Counted from the stretch's first letter, positions 22,454 through 35,503 are shown. The stretch is DNA of 64,000 nucleotides from Hofstenia miamia (GCA_004352715.1 SCFE01000065.1:1884788-1948787), one strand, 5' to 3'. The notes: a model not told the origin generated them from the letters alone. Program-made: numbers and translations.

Positions 22454-23146
22454 TATAGGACTGGGCTTTATAAACCAATTGGAGTTCCAAATATATTGTT
22501 TACAATGCTTGGTGAAGGCTTCTGCTGTTTTGTTAAGCCTAACGCGCCTGCGTAGAAACCTCCCTGGGTGGCGTGGAATATCTACGTTTGTATATTATGG
22601 ATAGCGCATTTAAAAAAATGCTTTTAGATTAAAGAACATTTTTGGTATTGATCCCTACTCCCCCATCTGCTCCTACTTCACCACAAAAATTAAAAATCAC
22701 AATGTTTTCAATAAATTTATTACCAATTATTAATATAATTTTTTTAATTTTGAAATTTTGAAAATATTTACTTTTCAAAACTTGACTTAACATATAAAGC
22801 CGCAGAGTGATAGGAGAACCAAAATCTTTATTGTAAGTTTCTATAATTACACTTGGTTTTCAGGATTTTTAAAACGGTATTGACACTGAGATTGTGATGT
22901 CGCATGAGAACACCATTTATTTACAGGATAGGAGGCTGTTTTAAGCTAAGAAGGGAATATCTCGTGAAGTTTTGCCGTCAAACCTTATATCTAAAGGAAT
23001 AAATGAAATCGTATGAATATTTGCATAACCGATTTTGTTCATAGGGGCAGTTGAAGACAAATATTCATGGAACATATACAGTAAAATTAAACTCTATAAT
23101 ACCCAATTGGAATACAGTAAAGTCATACTACACTGAGTGTCATTTG
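22454..23146. repeat. Duplicated block, left copy (two parts fused)
   Basis: 22454-22746 matches 24498-24790, and 22748-23146 matches 25351-25749. In the right copy the parts are separated by 560 bp (24791-25350) that include the right terminus of the large element. The left copy lacks this segment and joins the parts at an A/T-rich microhomology. Confidence 0.9.
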
Positions 23147-23496
23147 TTTATGCAAGTATCAATTTTCAAATAATATCGCGCGCAATGCAGGTACGATACT
23201 GAATGGCCACTGGTGGACTTCATTTGAGTAGTCTTTCAAGTGGTATGGGTTTACTCTGAACCTACTACTGTTTTCCCGCCAAATTCAAAATTCGTTAATT
23301 CCAGTGCCATTACTTTATGCACTGTAAAGTTTTTGCGCTGCTATAATCTATAAAAACACGGTAGATAGAAAAAGTTTATTGCACAGCAATTAATCATACA
23401 GAAATATGAACATAGAGGACCAAACACTTCTAGTGATTTATATGGGCAAGGTGACACTGCAACACGTTCACTAGCCGCTTGTCGACTGATTTCGTC
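23118..23496. mobile_element. Left end of a Tc1-like element
   Basis: CACTGAGTGTCATTTGTTTA (from about 23131) is the inverted counterpart of the element end at 26306-26331 (AAACAAATGACACGCACTG). The sequence runs to the gap. It probably belongs to the same Tc1-like copy as the transposase fragment at 25751-26086, split by mis-assembly. Confidence 0.65.
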
Positions 23497-24496
23497 NNNN
23501 NNNNNNNNNNNNNNNNNNNNNNNNNNNNNNNNNNNNNNNNNNNNNNNNNNNNNNNNNNNNNNNNNNNNNNNNNNNNNNNNNNNNNNNNNNNNNNNNNNNN
23601 NNNNNNNNNNNNNNNNNNNNNNNNNNNNNNNNNNNNNNNNNNNNNNNNNNNNNNNNNNNNNNNNNNNNNNNNNNNNNNNNNNNNNNNNNNNNNNNNNNNN
23701 NNNNNNNNNNNNNNNNNNNNNNNNNNNNNNNNNNNNNNNNNNNNNNNNNNNNNNNNNNNNNNNNNNNNNNNNNNNNNNNNNNNNNNNNNNNNNNNNNNNN
23801 NNNNNNNNNNNNNNNNNNNNNNNNNNNNNNNNNNNNNNNNNNNNNNNNNNNNNNNNNNNNNNNNNNNNNNNNNNNNNNNNNNNNNNNNNNNNNNNNNNNN
23901 NNNNNNNNNNNNNNNNNNNNNNNNNNNNNNNNNNNNNNNNNNNNNNNNNNNNNNNNNNNNNNNNNNNNNNNNNNNNNNNNNNNNNNNNNNNNNNNNNNNN
24001 NNNNNNNNNNNNNNNNNNNNNNNNNNNNNNNNNNNNNNNNNNNNNNNNNNNNNNNNNNNNNNNNNNNNNNNNNNNNNNNNNNNNNNNNNNNNNNNNNNNN
24101 NNNNNNNNNNNNNNNNNNNNNNNNNNNNNNNNNNNNNNNNNNNNNNNNNNNNNNNNNNNNNNNNNNNNNNNNNNNNNNNNNNNNNNNNNNNNNNNNNNNN
24201 NNNNNNNNNNNNNNNNNNNNNNNNNNNNNNNNNNNNNNNNNNNNNNNNNNNNNNNNNNNNNNNNNNNNNNNNNNNNNNNNNNNNNNNNNNNNNNNNNNNN
24301 NNNNNNNNNNNNNNNNNNNNNNNNNNNNNNNNNNNNNNNNNNNNNNNNNNNNNNNNNNNNNNNNNNNNNNNNNNNNNNNNNNNNNNNNNNNNNNNNNNNN
24401 NNNNNNNNNNNNNNNNNNNNNNNNNNNNNNNNNNNNNNNNNNNNNNNNNNNNNNNNNNNNNNNNNNNNNNNNNNNNNNNNNNNNNNNNNNNNNNNN
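23497..24496. other. Assembly gap, 1,000 N
   Basis: Nominal-size gap. Sequence from left of it is repeated on its right side, so the order around the gap is doubtful. Confidence 0.99.
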
Positions 24497-24497
24497 A

Positions 24498-25749
24498 TAT
24501 AGGACTGGGCTTTATAAACCAATTGGAGTTCCAAATATATTGTTTACAATGCTTGGTGAAGGCTTCTGCTGTTTTGTTAAGCCTAACGCGCCTGCGTAGA
24601 AACCTCCCTGGGTGGCGTGGAATATCTACGTTTGTATATTATGGATAGCGCATTTAAAAAATTGCTTTTAGATTAAAGAACATTTTTGGTATTGATCCCT
24701 ACTCCCCCATCTGCTCCTACTTCACCACAAAAATTAAAAATCACAATGTTTTCAATAAATTTATTACCAATTATTAATATAATTTTTTTAAAAATTAAAT
24801 TTAGGAAGAAATACAGCTAATTTAAGGACTCTTCGGCGCTCTTCGGCGTTTTTGGGGCTCTTCGGTCATTCGTGACACCCCATTATTAATACCAAAATGA
24901 CATTAAATTTTAACTCATTAAAATTCTTATAAAGCTAATATTTTTGTAATACATTTATGCAGGGATAATTGCACTCCTTCCAATGTATTTGCAAAAACCT
25001 ATTGACTGCAAATCAGATCCAAATGATCTTGCTGATGTCATTGAATAGAATCAAATTTCACCAAGAGCTAAAAATGCATGGTAATTGGTTTTTCAAAATG
25101 CGACTAAATTTTCAGGTAAATTAAATTTTTTTAAGCAGGGAACTTTGATCAAAAAAATACTTTCGGAATCTCTAAAATCTCTTACTTCAATCTTTCTATA
25201 GTAAAAATTGTTTTTACCCCATGGCTACCCACATTTGGATCAATCTTGCCCCATGCCCAACCGACCTGTCCGACCCATCTTGCCTCATTGGTCGACCCGC
25301 CCCACTTCCATCTCTGTAACAAACCGAAAATGTTTGCGTAAACCAATCTTTTTTGAAATTTTGAAAATATTTACTTTTCAAAACTTGACTTAACATATAA
25401 AGCCGCAGAGTGATAGGAGAACCAAAATCTTTATTGTAAGTTTCTATAATTACACTTGGTTTTCAGGATTTTTAAAACGGTATTGACACTGAGATTGTGA
25501 TGTCGCATGAGAACACCATTTATTTACAGGATAGGAGGCTGTTTTAAGCTAAGAAGGGAATATCTCGTGAAGTTTTGCCGTCAAACCTTATATCTAAAGG
25601 AATAAATGAAATCGTATGAATATTTGCATAACCGATTTTGTTCATAGGGGCAGTTGAAGACAAATATTCATGGAACATATACAGTAAAATTAAACTCTAT
25701 AATACCCAATTGGAATACAGTAAAGTCATACTACACTGAGTGTCATTTG
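24498..25749. repeat. Duplicated block, right copy with 560-bp middle segment
   Basis: Contains both parts of the 22454-23146 block around 24791-25350. Ends at a single n (25750), where it abuts a Tc1-like transposase fragment in the middle of its reading frame. Confidence 0.9.
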
Positions 25750-25750
25750 N

Positions 25751-26086
25751 GGGGGCTGTTTTAACAGCTGCCATGCTTCGTAACACCCGGCATCTTGTAG
25801 ACTTGGAAATTAGAGTGACCCCGGCATGCGTGAAAATGTCTCTACTGTTGGCCAGTGGAAGTTTGCGAGCAGATGATGATATCTTTTGAAAATCCCGTTT
25901 GCTGAGCAAGTCTGATTTGCCTTTGCGACCATTTTCCCGCTGTTTGTTAATGTTCAAAGTAAACTTTCTGACAGTCCGTTTGTCCCTGCCCATTTCTCGA
26001 GATATTGATGTCAAATCCTTTCCTGTGGCCAGCAGCGAAACGATTGTTTCTTTTTCCTTACTATTCAAGTCTTTTTGCTTTCCCAT
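25751..26086 (-). pseudogene. Tc1-like transposase, N-terminal fragment
   Basis: Starts MGKQKDLNSKEKETIVSLLA, a helix-turn-helix region, with SISREMGRDKRTVRKF as the recognition part. A basic linker and a second DNA-binding half follow (VTLISKSTRCRVLRSM). The frame is cut at 25750, before any catalytic DDE residue. Start chosen at ATG 26084-26086. Confidence 0.8.
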
Positions 26087-26331
26087 AGTTGCTACACGCT
26101 TCAGATAAACCGAAAATCAAACCACTGCATAAACAAATGGCACGCTTCAGCAGGCAGTGAAACGTGAAATGTCTAATGCTCAAATTCAAAACAGACGGGA
26201 AATTTGAAAAACCGCGGGAAATTTCAGTGCGAGGTATAGATGCCACGTATGCCATCTATTGATCATTGCATGCATTACTTGTAAACAGACTTGTTTTAAT
26301 GTTTGCATAAACAAATGACACGCACTGTATA
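25751..26331 (-). mobile_element. Truncated Tc1/mariner-like element, right half
   Basis: The outer end at 26331 ends in a CACGCACTG inverted repeat followed by TA. A second, internal copy of the TGCATAAACAAATGRCACGC motif lies near 26126, giving the two-repeat ends typical of IR/DR Tc1 elements. Contains the transposase N-terminus. The left side is cut at the n at 25750. Confidence 0.75.
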
Positions 26332-26339
26332 TATAAATA

Positions 26340-27981
26340 TACACAGTAAAAGTTAAAATTTTTAGAATATATTTTAATAAGAGTAAACAAGCAATAATGT
26401 GTTATCAGCATCAGAAAATCAAGAATCTACTGAATGTGTTCGTTTCAATGAGAGCCATTTATTAAGAGAACGAAGCAAAGCCTCTTAGTTTCAATATTTA
26501 AAAAAAAATTACGTAGCCACTAGAATTACTGTTTTAATATGTTATGGTCGAGGTAACCCAGATAAGGTAAGCGCTTAGTTTGGTCATCCATAGTGTCTTG
26601 TGATCTTAAAACTCTTGTGCTCCCGACACTAAAGCTAGTGAGTGATTTGCATTGCATTGTATAATCCACAATTTCATATATAAACATTGATTTAAATATT
26701 TGCTATTTTTAAAAGTTGTTACTAACTGCTTAGATACGCAATTTCATTAAAAATTACTGTCCACTGAATATTATTTTCGAACAGTTTTTACCATCATTTG
26801 CAAATCTCGTATATTCTAACTTGAATTGAAGATAGTGGACAAGGATGTGACAAATTCGATTTTCAAAGAAGTAAAATATTCATTTTTATACATATGGAAA
26901 AATATTTTTCTAAGAAACTACATTAATATAAAATGTGAGAAATCAAACGAACATGGCACACATCAAACATTGTTTATTTTAAAATGTTCACCTAAAGAGT
27001 TTGTTAGATACATTAAGAAAAGCGCGAACTACATAAATTTGCATCAATACGTGTCATTGACACGAACCTTTCATATCTCGCTTCTATAATAAACAGTAAT
27101 GCATTTCGAGATTTTCGTTAAAGGGTAAAGTGAGATTGAATTGAACAACTTCCTCCGCTCATATTTGAAGCGGGTTTTACACGCTATTAATTAGGATGGT
27201 GACATTTGAGAAATATACGAATAGATGGATTAAACTCTAATCCACAGACAATATTTCCCAGTACCTATAGATTTAGAACTTAGAAAAACTAATATCCTAG
27301 CGCTGGTACAATAATTTTGCAAATCCATTCCGAAACTATAATGGCTTTTTAAAGTGATTTCGTGAGAACAGCAACTTGAACAAACACTAAGCAACTCATG
27401 GTAAGTGTATGTTGCAATTTTGACATCGGTATGATTTGTTATGACTTGCAAAACTTTTATTCATAGCGTATAAGACAAAAATTTCAGAATTGATTTTTCA
27501 AATATTTCTAATGATCCTTTCCTGGCAATTCTTTATTTATAAAAACCAGACATGTATTAATAGAGAGAAATCCAAATTCGTTTATAAATACCTGTAGTTG
27601 TGGTGTGAGCTCGGTAGAGGAAATTAGGTGGCATACACAACAAATAGACCAAAAGAGAACACTACATCTATGATTTATACTTGATGTGTGTCTAAAACGA
27701 AATACCTGCATTAAAATGAGCATATATTTAGACTAATAGAGGCAGTTTAAAGTTTTACAATAAGTTATAACATTAAATTTAGTAAAATTTAGTGATGTTT
27801 CAGTGCAAATCAGCGTTTTAATTAAAGTAATTGCCACAACAGAATACAAAACCTTTGGATTCATCTTGCCATCTGCCTTCCAGATTCCACTGTTATAGTA
27901 CTAGTAACTAGCGCAAAGCAGTAGCAGCTTAAATTATTTTAAATAATAAAATACATAAATTTTAAATTGAGTTAACAAAAT
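26340..27981. other. Non-coding region between Tc1 fragment and NDUFAF1-like gene
   Basis: Short open frames here have no recognisable motif. Probably intergenic sequence and the 3' UTR side of the minus-strand gene. I see no tRNA, rRNA or repeat. Confidence 0.5.
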
Positions 27982-30900
27982 CTAGAAAAATTCTTTCCCT
28001 GGTGACTCATAAGCAAAAGTTTCTGTGTGTGAAAAGTCTTTACGGACTTTAATTGAATCTACTTCTAATGCGAATGGTCCTTCGACACGATCAGCAATTG
28101 TGAAACCTATCTGTTTAACAATATTTGGATAAAGGGGTGACTGAGTAGAAGCGAATGAACCGCGCCATGTCATGAATAAACGCGAGAAGGGAATTCTAAT
28201 AACTTCCCAATATGGACCTCCTTTGGTGTATATGTGATAATTATGCTGATCATCTTCATGCTCTTGAAAAGTTCGATCAGGAACAACTCTCAATGTATAC
28301 ACTCGGCCTATAAAACAAACATTAGTTTCTGCATAATTCATAATTTTCAAACCGTGTTGAATTTTCATCTTATTTTACATGAAATATCGAATTAGAATTT
28401 AATATATTATAGCAATAAAAGTGATTTTAGAAAAGAACCTTGTTTATTAATCGAAGACTGGCAGTGTTATATAAATTTTATTGTGTTGTAGTCAAAACAT
28501 TAAATAATTTTTCCCTTTTGAGACAATACCTAATTAATTTCAATTTCATTTTAAATAATTGATATTACAGTCGCGAGTCATATACTATCATACAGCGCGC
28601 AAATGTTGCTAACAATATTACGAAAAGTAGTAACTTTGCATCATTTTAGTGGAAGCGTGTGGCATTATGTGCAGGGTGGACCACACTAAATGTAGAAGGT
28701 TAAATTAATCAAGCAGGTATTTATCAGTATTTTGACAAAATCGTAAATAGAATGTATCTTAGCATACTATATACTGTTTGATAGAGTAACAAAGGCGCAA
28801 GTTGTCTTAAGCTTTAAAAGTGTAGCTATAACATTGAATGTCCATATAACTTGGTCAGTTTCTATCCGATCTTCAAAGTTGTTGCATCATTCGATTTTTC
28901 ATCGATAAATCTAGAAAAAAATATTTTTCGATTTTGAAAATTTTTAGAGCGTCTGTGAGTAAAAATCGAAAAATAGATTAATTTTACAAAATTGGCCAGC
29001 TTTGAGGAGATACGCGAGGCGATTGAAGTGCCATTAGAATGGTTAAGCTGAAATAAAGTTCGTCTCACCGCTCAACACCTATTGTAGGCAGTATTTCATT
29101 AATTCCGAACACTTGTTGCTGGAAAGGTGTACTATTTCATGTTATTCCACCTTTGCAAATGTGCCCAGTTTTTGATTGGCCGTTGGTTTACTATATTGCA
29201 TACATATTGTTTAAGAGAAAGGTGGATAGAGGCAATTTGGTCCGCCTTCTGAGAAACAATTCTGATTGGATAAATTGTAAATTTGGAGCTCACCGCCAAG
29301 CGGCAAAAGATTGCATTACAAATTGTACTTACTCCTGTAAATCTGATTTTATTTATTTTTCGATTTTAGGTAAACTAGCTATTTGTATCTACATTGTTTT
29401 TGTAATATCATACTCTGTTTATTTAATTCAAAATTGGGATAATAAATTAGTATTGATTACCATTAAATATTGTATTTTTCAAGGTGGATCAAGTCCACAT
29501 TGCCCACCCATAGCCGCCGCCACTGTTCATTTTAAAATGAGTCAGAAGAAAACTTTAACCCCAACCCAAGTCAAAAAATGATAATATCTTGACATCAGGA
29601 AGGCAAGTCTCAAAGAAATAGCTGATCTAACAGGTAGATCACGCTCAACAGTCCAGTACAATAAAAAAATGGAAAAACACTGGATGTTTAGAAAATCACT
29701 GGATTAAAGGGCGGCCGTCAACTTTTACTATACGCGATGCTAACAGAATAAAGCGTATAATTAAAGTAAATGTTGGACCTTCTACAGGCCACATATTTAA
29801 AACTTTTTTGACTGAAAATTTCAAAGTCAACAATATATTGGCAACTGAGGAAACTGAAGTATGTCAGGAGAGCGATAAGGAAGTCTATGGTGGTTAGAGA
29901 AAAGAACAAGCAGATTCCAACAAGTTGGGCGAAAGCCCGCAAAAATTGGACATTGGATACATAGACAAACTTTTGTTTGTCTGATGAATGTTCTATTGTT
30001 ACTGGAAAGAACGCTAGGATGTACTGCTGGAGACGAAGACGAAAAAGATGCTCCATATCTTGTCTTCTAGCCTAAACAGAGACAAATCTCCGTTATGGTT
30101 TGGGGAGCGATTACTTATGGAGGACAAAGTACACTCAAATGGGTCAGAGGGAACATTAATTCCCAAAAGTATTGTTCTACGCTTCATTATGAGTTGCTTC
30201 CTTTGTTACAGAGTGCCTATCCAGATAATAACTACACCTTTATACAGGATAATGCCCCGGTACATGCTTCGGCCGAAACAAGAGCTTGGCTAGACAATAA
30301 TTCTATAAACACATTAGTTTGGCCACTCCAATCACCAGATATAAATTTGATCGAGAATTTGTTGCAGGAAACCAAGATTGAATTGCGAACGAATATTGGT
30401 GGATGCAACACACCATCAGATTTATACCAACGGTTTGAGCGTATATTTTACGCCACTCTTGAGTATGCAATCAAGAATTGGTAATCCAACATTTCACGGA
30501 GGCTAAAAGCCGTCATTAAGAGTAAACGGACATTGACAAAATATTAAATTTTAATCTTATATTTTTTAACTCACATATTTACCTTTTCTATTGAATTTTG
30601 CATTTTTTTGTGTTGGAAAATTTACGCGTTCTATCAAAACGCGCAATAGGTGTACGATACTATATGACTCGCAACTGTAATTTGATTTAAAATTTTAATT
30701 CTGCACCTGTTTGTTAATAAATATATATTCAATGTTTAGATAACAATATAACTAAGAGGTCTGAAATATTTCACAAAAACGAAACTGATTAAAAATGTAT
30801 AAAATTCAAATATTGAAAAGCGAATAGAAATTAATGGAGAAACAAGTTTACAGCATAAAAAATTTAGTACCATCGCCTCTTAGGCGGATTTCAAATGTAT

Positions 30901-32772
30901 TCCAACCACTCAAATCAAGAACAGCTTGACGATCAAAGGAAGCTTTAAAGACTTTTGAATAAAAAGATGAATATCCTAGCTTCATAGTTACGCCATCTTT
31001 CGGAACATATTGCGAGAGCGAGCCACTAAATTTTAAATGACCAGCATTGCTAAAGGAAATGGATGATTCACTTCGTCCTAAATCATGTTGTATAGTACAA
31101 TAAATTGTAACTGAATGAAAACACATTTATAGCAACCAATTTACTAAGTCACAAAAAAATCAATCCTAAAAAAAAACTCACTTCATCACTTTATTACAGA
31201 AACTGTTGCAATCTTAAAATATTGAGAATTAGTGCAAAAATAACATGAAAAACCTTATTTTAATACATATACATATTATTGAAGAACAAAAAAAAACAAA
31301 ATTATTAAAGTAAAGGCATAATTTTTTAATTTTGTTTGAACTCAATATCTAAAACAAGTAAAATCCTAAATAGGGCAATTTAAATTACAGGTATGCTTAT
31401 GTTTTTACAAAGTCTTGGGGCTTACAATTGTGTTTTGCGGACATGCTCGACCTGGAGTTGCTGGGAGGCTCGATGAGCATCTGGTAGTCAAATCATCGGG
31501 CATACAGTATGACACAGATCAATAAATTAATATCCAATTATTTCTAGGAAACATTTGCATAATTGTGAATTTCTTAACTTGAAATTAGAATTGATCTCAA
31601 CTACAGAATTCTGCTAGGCTGGTCACAAAGAGCAGCACACGGGATCAGGATAAATTTGTCAATTTCAAACAGATAAAATTCGGTATTATATTCCAACTAG
31701 TAACTGGCAAACCTAAAATATGCTTATAAGGCTTATGTTTAGTTTTCAATGATAAATATATGCTTAATTTTAGTTGAGTATGGACATTTTAAAGAAATCA
31801 TGTATCTTAGTACAGGCTCGAAACAGATGTGAGGAATTGTTGCCAGAATCAAATCTCAAATGACTTAAAAGGGATCAACAAATTGAACGAGAAACGAGAC
31901 CAAAATTTGAATCTCCTAAATTACTTAATATGTAATCTCTTACAACTAGAGTATCTATTTATTTTAACAAGTTTAGCGAAGAAATTTTCTGATGATATTA
32001 AATTATATTAAGTTTTTGCATTGATTTTTTCTAAAATTATATAAATTTCTAAACTAGAAGCTATAAAAATTACGCTGAATTGTAGCAAACATGTCCATCC
32101 TAAAATGGTATCAGTATATTGAAAATAAGTACATGTTAAAGTTTCACTGTTTTAATTACAGACAATTGAATATATAAATTCATTAATGTTCGTTATTAAA
32201 AAACACATAGTAACCAATTAATTAATAAGAAATGAATTATTATCATTCTCATAAGCTTTTGGTGACATAATATATCTTCACTCTCAAATACAATCATGCT
32301 ATTTGTAAATGAGTCTCAAGGCTCCTAACAGTTTTAGAGATAGATTTAAAGAAATATTATTTTTTACCCTGAATTGGGTAAATAAATTTTAGCTGCAAAC
32401 AGTTCAATGTAGAATGAAATAAAAACTACATTAACTACATTTAACAAATCTAATTGTTTATCAAAATACTAGTAAAATAATATATAAGAAACAATACCTC
32501 CAATAACTGCATCACTTGTACAAGCCCACTCTTCGACAGATTCAACGGAATCAAATTTCCAAAGTGTTTTCACAGCATTAATAGCAGCTTCTGTATCAGA
32601 CGCACCTGTTATTTGGTCTTTTAATTCATGTTTTATTTGGGAAATGCCGTCTTGCCAAAATTTAGGAGTTAAACGAGAAGATATGCCAATCAATGATGAT
32701 GGAATAAGATGGTACTTCAACAGTTTAGGTAAACGATATCTCAGAAAATTCTTTGCATTATTAATAGAGCGC
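27982..32772 (-). CDS. NDUFAF1: NDUFAF1/CIA30-like complex I assembly factor, three exons, 5' end incomplete
   Basis: CIA30-domain protein that helps assemble the membrane arm of mitochondrial complex I. Exons: 32498-32772, 30871-31077 and 27982-28307 with TAG stop. Phases 1 and 1 join without stops. Key stretches are LWKFDSVESVEEWACTSDAV then IGG; RSESSISFSNAGHLKFSG and IRLRGDGRVYTLRV over the second junction; and IYTKGGPYWEV, IGFTIADRVEGPFALEV and TETFAYESPGKEFF at the C-terminus. These match human NDUFAF1 in order. The Arg/Lys-rich first exon (RYRLPKLLKYHL) fits a mitochondrial presequence, but the ATG lies in an exon I cannot find. Intron 2 carries a Tc1-like element. Confidence 0.92.
28568..30677 (+). 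mobile_element. Tc1-like element with TIRs and TA target site
   Basis: The left end, CAGTCGCGAGTCATATACTA, matches the inverse of the right end, CAGTTGCGAGTCATATAGTA. Both are flanked by TA (28566-28567 and 30678-30679). At 2,110 bp it is longer than usual, with about 950 bp before the transposase. It sits in intron 2 of the NDUFAF1-like gene, on the opposite strand. Confidence 0.88.
29537..30541 (+). pseudogene. Tc1-like DD34E transposase, broken
   Basis: Starts MSQKKTLTPTQVKK and is stopped after 14 codons. SLKEIADLTGRSRSTV follows as the helix-turn-helix remnant. The catalytic Asp is in LSDECSIV near 29980, in a shifted frame. The last third is open (30095-30484), with FIQDNAPVHAS for the second Asp and SPDINLIENL for the Glu. 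There are 34 residues between Asp and Glu, as in Tc1. It ends near 30541 with KSKRTLTKY. Many stops, not functional. Confidence 0.85.
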
Positions 32773-33481
32773 CTAAATTTTTTAAAAGGTAGTTCAAATT
32801 TAAATAGAAATGATATTCAAAGACAATAGTCAAAGTGTATTAAAATCATGACTACCTGATGATGTACTATTTGAATCTATTTAGTAGGACAAAACAGATT
32901 TTAGGTTATTAACTTAAAGAGGTATAACGATTACTAAATTGAATTACATGATTAATAACGTGGTAGCTGAAGAACGATAGCGAACATCTGCATTAGATCA
33001 TTGTTGAGAAACAGCCTCTTAAAATACTAGAAATACAAATAAGTATATTAAACAAAACAAAAAATTTTATTATAAATAAAATGATACATTCATGTTGAAG
33101 CAATAATAAAAAACTTAAGCATCTTATTATTAATCTATATAACAATAGAATGAGTAAATAGCGATATTTGTCTAAAATATTTTTGGGACTGCTGTTTTGT
33201 TCCATAATAGAATCCGTAAAAGATTCGTAATCAGTAAGAGTGGCCAATTCTGTTGGAGAAGAAAAAGCATTTTAAGGAAGGCAACAACCTGTCAAATGAA
33301 TATATCTTATAAAAAACTAGTAATTAGTAATAGATTACTGATATGTCGAAAACTGCAAAATATGCATAATATGAAATAATTGACTACAATTTCTAAAGAA
33401 ATCAAAGCAAAAAATATTTAAACCTATTGACCTTTAAAACTCTGACGGTTCAATAAGTACGCTTAGAGTAAACAATTTGTA
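32773..33481. other. Upstream of NDUFAF1-like gene
   Basis: The missing first exon with the start codon should lie on the minus strand at or above this segment. Candidate frames near 33180-33250 have no supporting motif. Nothing else recognised. Confidence 0.4.
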
Positions 33482-34201
33482 TAAAATTTAAAATTTTATA
33501 TCCCTGAAATCTAGAAATTATTAAAAACTTCCAATTAAAGGCCATTCTCTTTATTGCAAACCGTTTACATAGATATTTGCTACACCGCTTAGAAATTTAA
33601 CAAGACTAAAAGTAACTACAACAAATTCTTTTCTTAGAAAAATTAAGCTGAATAAGTAGGTAACTCATAAGAAAATAAATCGCTTAATGTAATGTGCTGT
33701 GATATCTATAATTTAAGGACTTTCATCTCAATTGCGGAATTAAATTTAACAGTTTTGGTCATTTTTTCACAATTAAATATTTCAAATGATTATGTTATCC
33801 GTAATTCTAAATATTGAGACTTTCGGATCATAAATTGAAAATATGAGCATATTTTGAAGATTTTTTAAATTTTTTCTACTAATATATTCGTGAAATTCTG
33901 CCTACACGAAGAGTTGCATAATTGTACATATTATGTAGACAAACAGTATAACGGTTAATTTACTGACAGTTATATGATAGAAAGTTAGCAACAGTGGGAA
34001 TTTTTACAGCATCTCAGTAAATTAAGAAATTCTGAAATTCGAGGTTGCATTAATGAAGCCCTTTGGATTTGGATTAAAATTTAGTATATGATTGGAAATT
34101 TAATTAAAAAATTTTCAAATTAGGTTGAAGTTATGTCCATTTTCATTTTTGAACTACTTAATTTTTGTTTTTCCTGCGTTCAAACAAAACTTAGAAAATA
34201 C
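33482..34201. repeat. 720-bp direct repeat around a single n, copy 1
   Basis: Identical by eye to 34203-34922, separated only by n at 34202. Most likely an unmerged contig overlap. Content is non-coding and AT-rich. Confidence 0.9.
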
Positions 34202-34202
34202 N

Positions 34203-34922
34203 TAAAATTTAAAATTTTATATCCCTGAAATCTAGAAATTATTAAAAACTTCCAATTAAAGGCCATTCTCTTTATTGCAAACCGTTTACATAGATATTTG
34301 CTACACCGCTTAGAAATTTAACAAGACTAAAAGTAACTACAACAAATTCTTTTCTTAGAAAAATTAAGCTGAATAAGTAGGTAACTCATAAGAAAATAAA
34401 TCGCTTAATGTAATGTGCTGTGATATCTATAATTTAAGGACTTTCATCTCAATTGCGGAATTAAATTTAACAGTTTTGGTCATTTTTTCACAATTAAATA
34501 TTTCAAATGATTATGTTATCCGTAATTCTAAATATTGAGACTTTCGGATCATAAATTGAAAATATGAGCATATTTTGAAGATTTTTTAAATTTTTTCTAC
34601 TAATATATTCGTGAAATTCTGCCTACACGAAGAGTTGCATAATTGTACATATTATGTAGACAAACAGTATAACGGTTAATTTACTGACAGTTATATGATA
34701 GAAAGTTAGCAACAGTGGGAATTTTTACAGCATCTCAGTAAATTAAGAAATTCTGAAATTCGAGGTTGCATTAATGAAGCCCTTTGGATTTGGATTAAAA
34801 TTTAGTATATGATTGGAAATTTAATTAAAAAATTTTCAAATTAGGTTGAAGTTATGTCCATTTTCATTTTTGAACTACTTAATTTTTGTTTTTCCTGCGT
34901 TCAAACAAAACTTAGAAAATAC
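34203..34922. repeat. 720-bp direct repeat around a single n, copy 2
   Basis: Second copy of 33482-34201. Confidence 0.9.
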
Positions 34923-35503
34923 TGCTTAACATATTTTTAAGTAAATTAAACATACTATTCTGCTTAAAGTTTCTCATACCATTATTAAATAATATACATG
35001 ATAAGACAAATTAGGATCCCTTTAAATTCCAAAAATAACTGCGTTGTTGTATTTATAAATAAGAACATGCAACATATTCATGTTCTGACGTAAAATGGTA
35101 ATTTCTACTTTGCCAAAATAGACGTCATTGTCTATTTGACATGCATTTTTATAAAGAACTCTTTTCGAAAAAGAATATTGTCAAGTGAATACTAAAATAT
35201 AAAATCGAAATAAGAGTAAAAAATTGAATTCAGTCTACGAATTCTCTAAATTTTATTCAATAAGAAATTTATGTTGTTTCTATGGCACGAAAATATGCAA
35301 ATGCTGTTGGTTTACAAATAAGAAATGACTAAATACAAAAATAAAGAACTATTTGAAAGAAAGTTTAGTTTTCTTGTTATTACTGGATCAATTGTCGATT
35401 TAGGTGAGGTTACCGAAACCATTTGCTAGATTATTAAAAATTGGTTTTGGGTTGTCAATTCAGTTAAGCAAGTGGAGGGAACAGCATAAAAACGCAAATA
35501 ATA

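Larger units (their letters stand above)
19491..24881. mobile_element. Large inverted-repeat element with protease and SGNH relics
   Basis: The left end, AAAAACGCCGAAGAGTGCCG (from 19491), is the near-perfect inverse of 24829-24855. The right end continues outward with GGGGCTCTTCGGTCATTCG and CGTGACACCCC to 24881; this outer part is missing on the left. Between the ends, all on the plus strand, lie an Ulp1-like protease relic (19693-20140), an unrecognised protein (20665-21407) and an SGNH-like relic (21560-22139). About half of the remainder is gap and a duplicated non-coding block. I cannot assign it to a superfamily. Confidence 0.6.

Noticed and set aside
26826-27089. 87-codon plus-strand frame
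   Set aside because: No recognisable motif, low-complexity AT-rich composition, no splice or promoter context.
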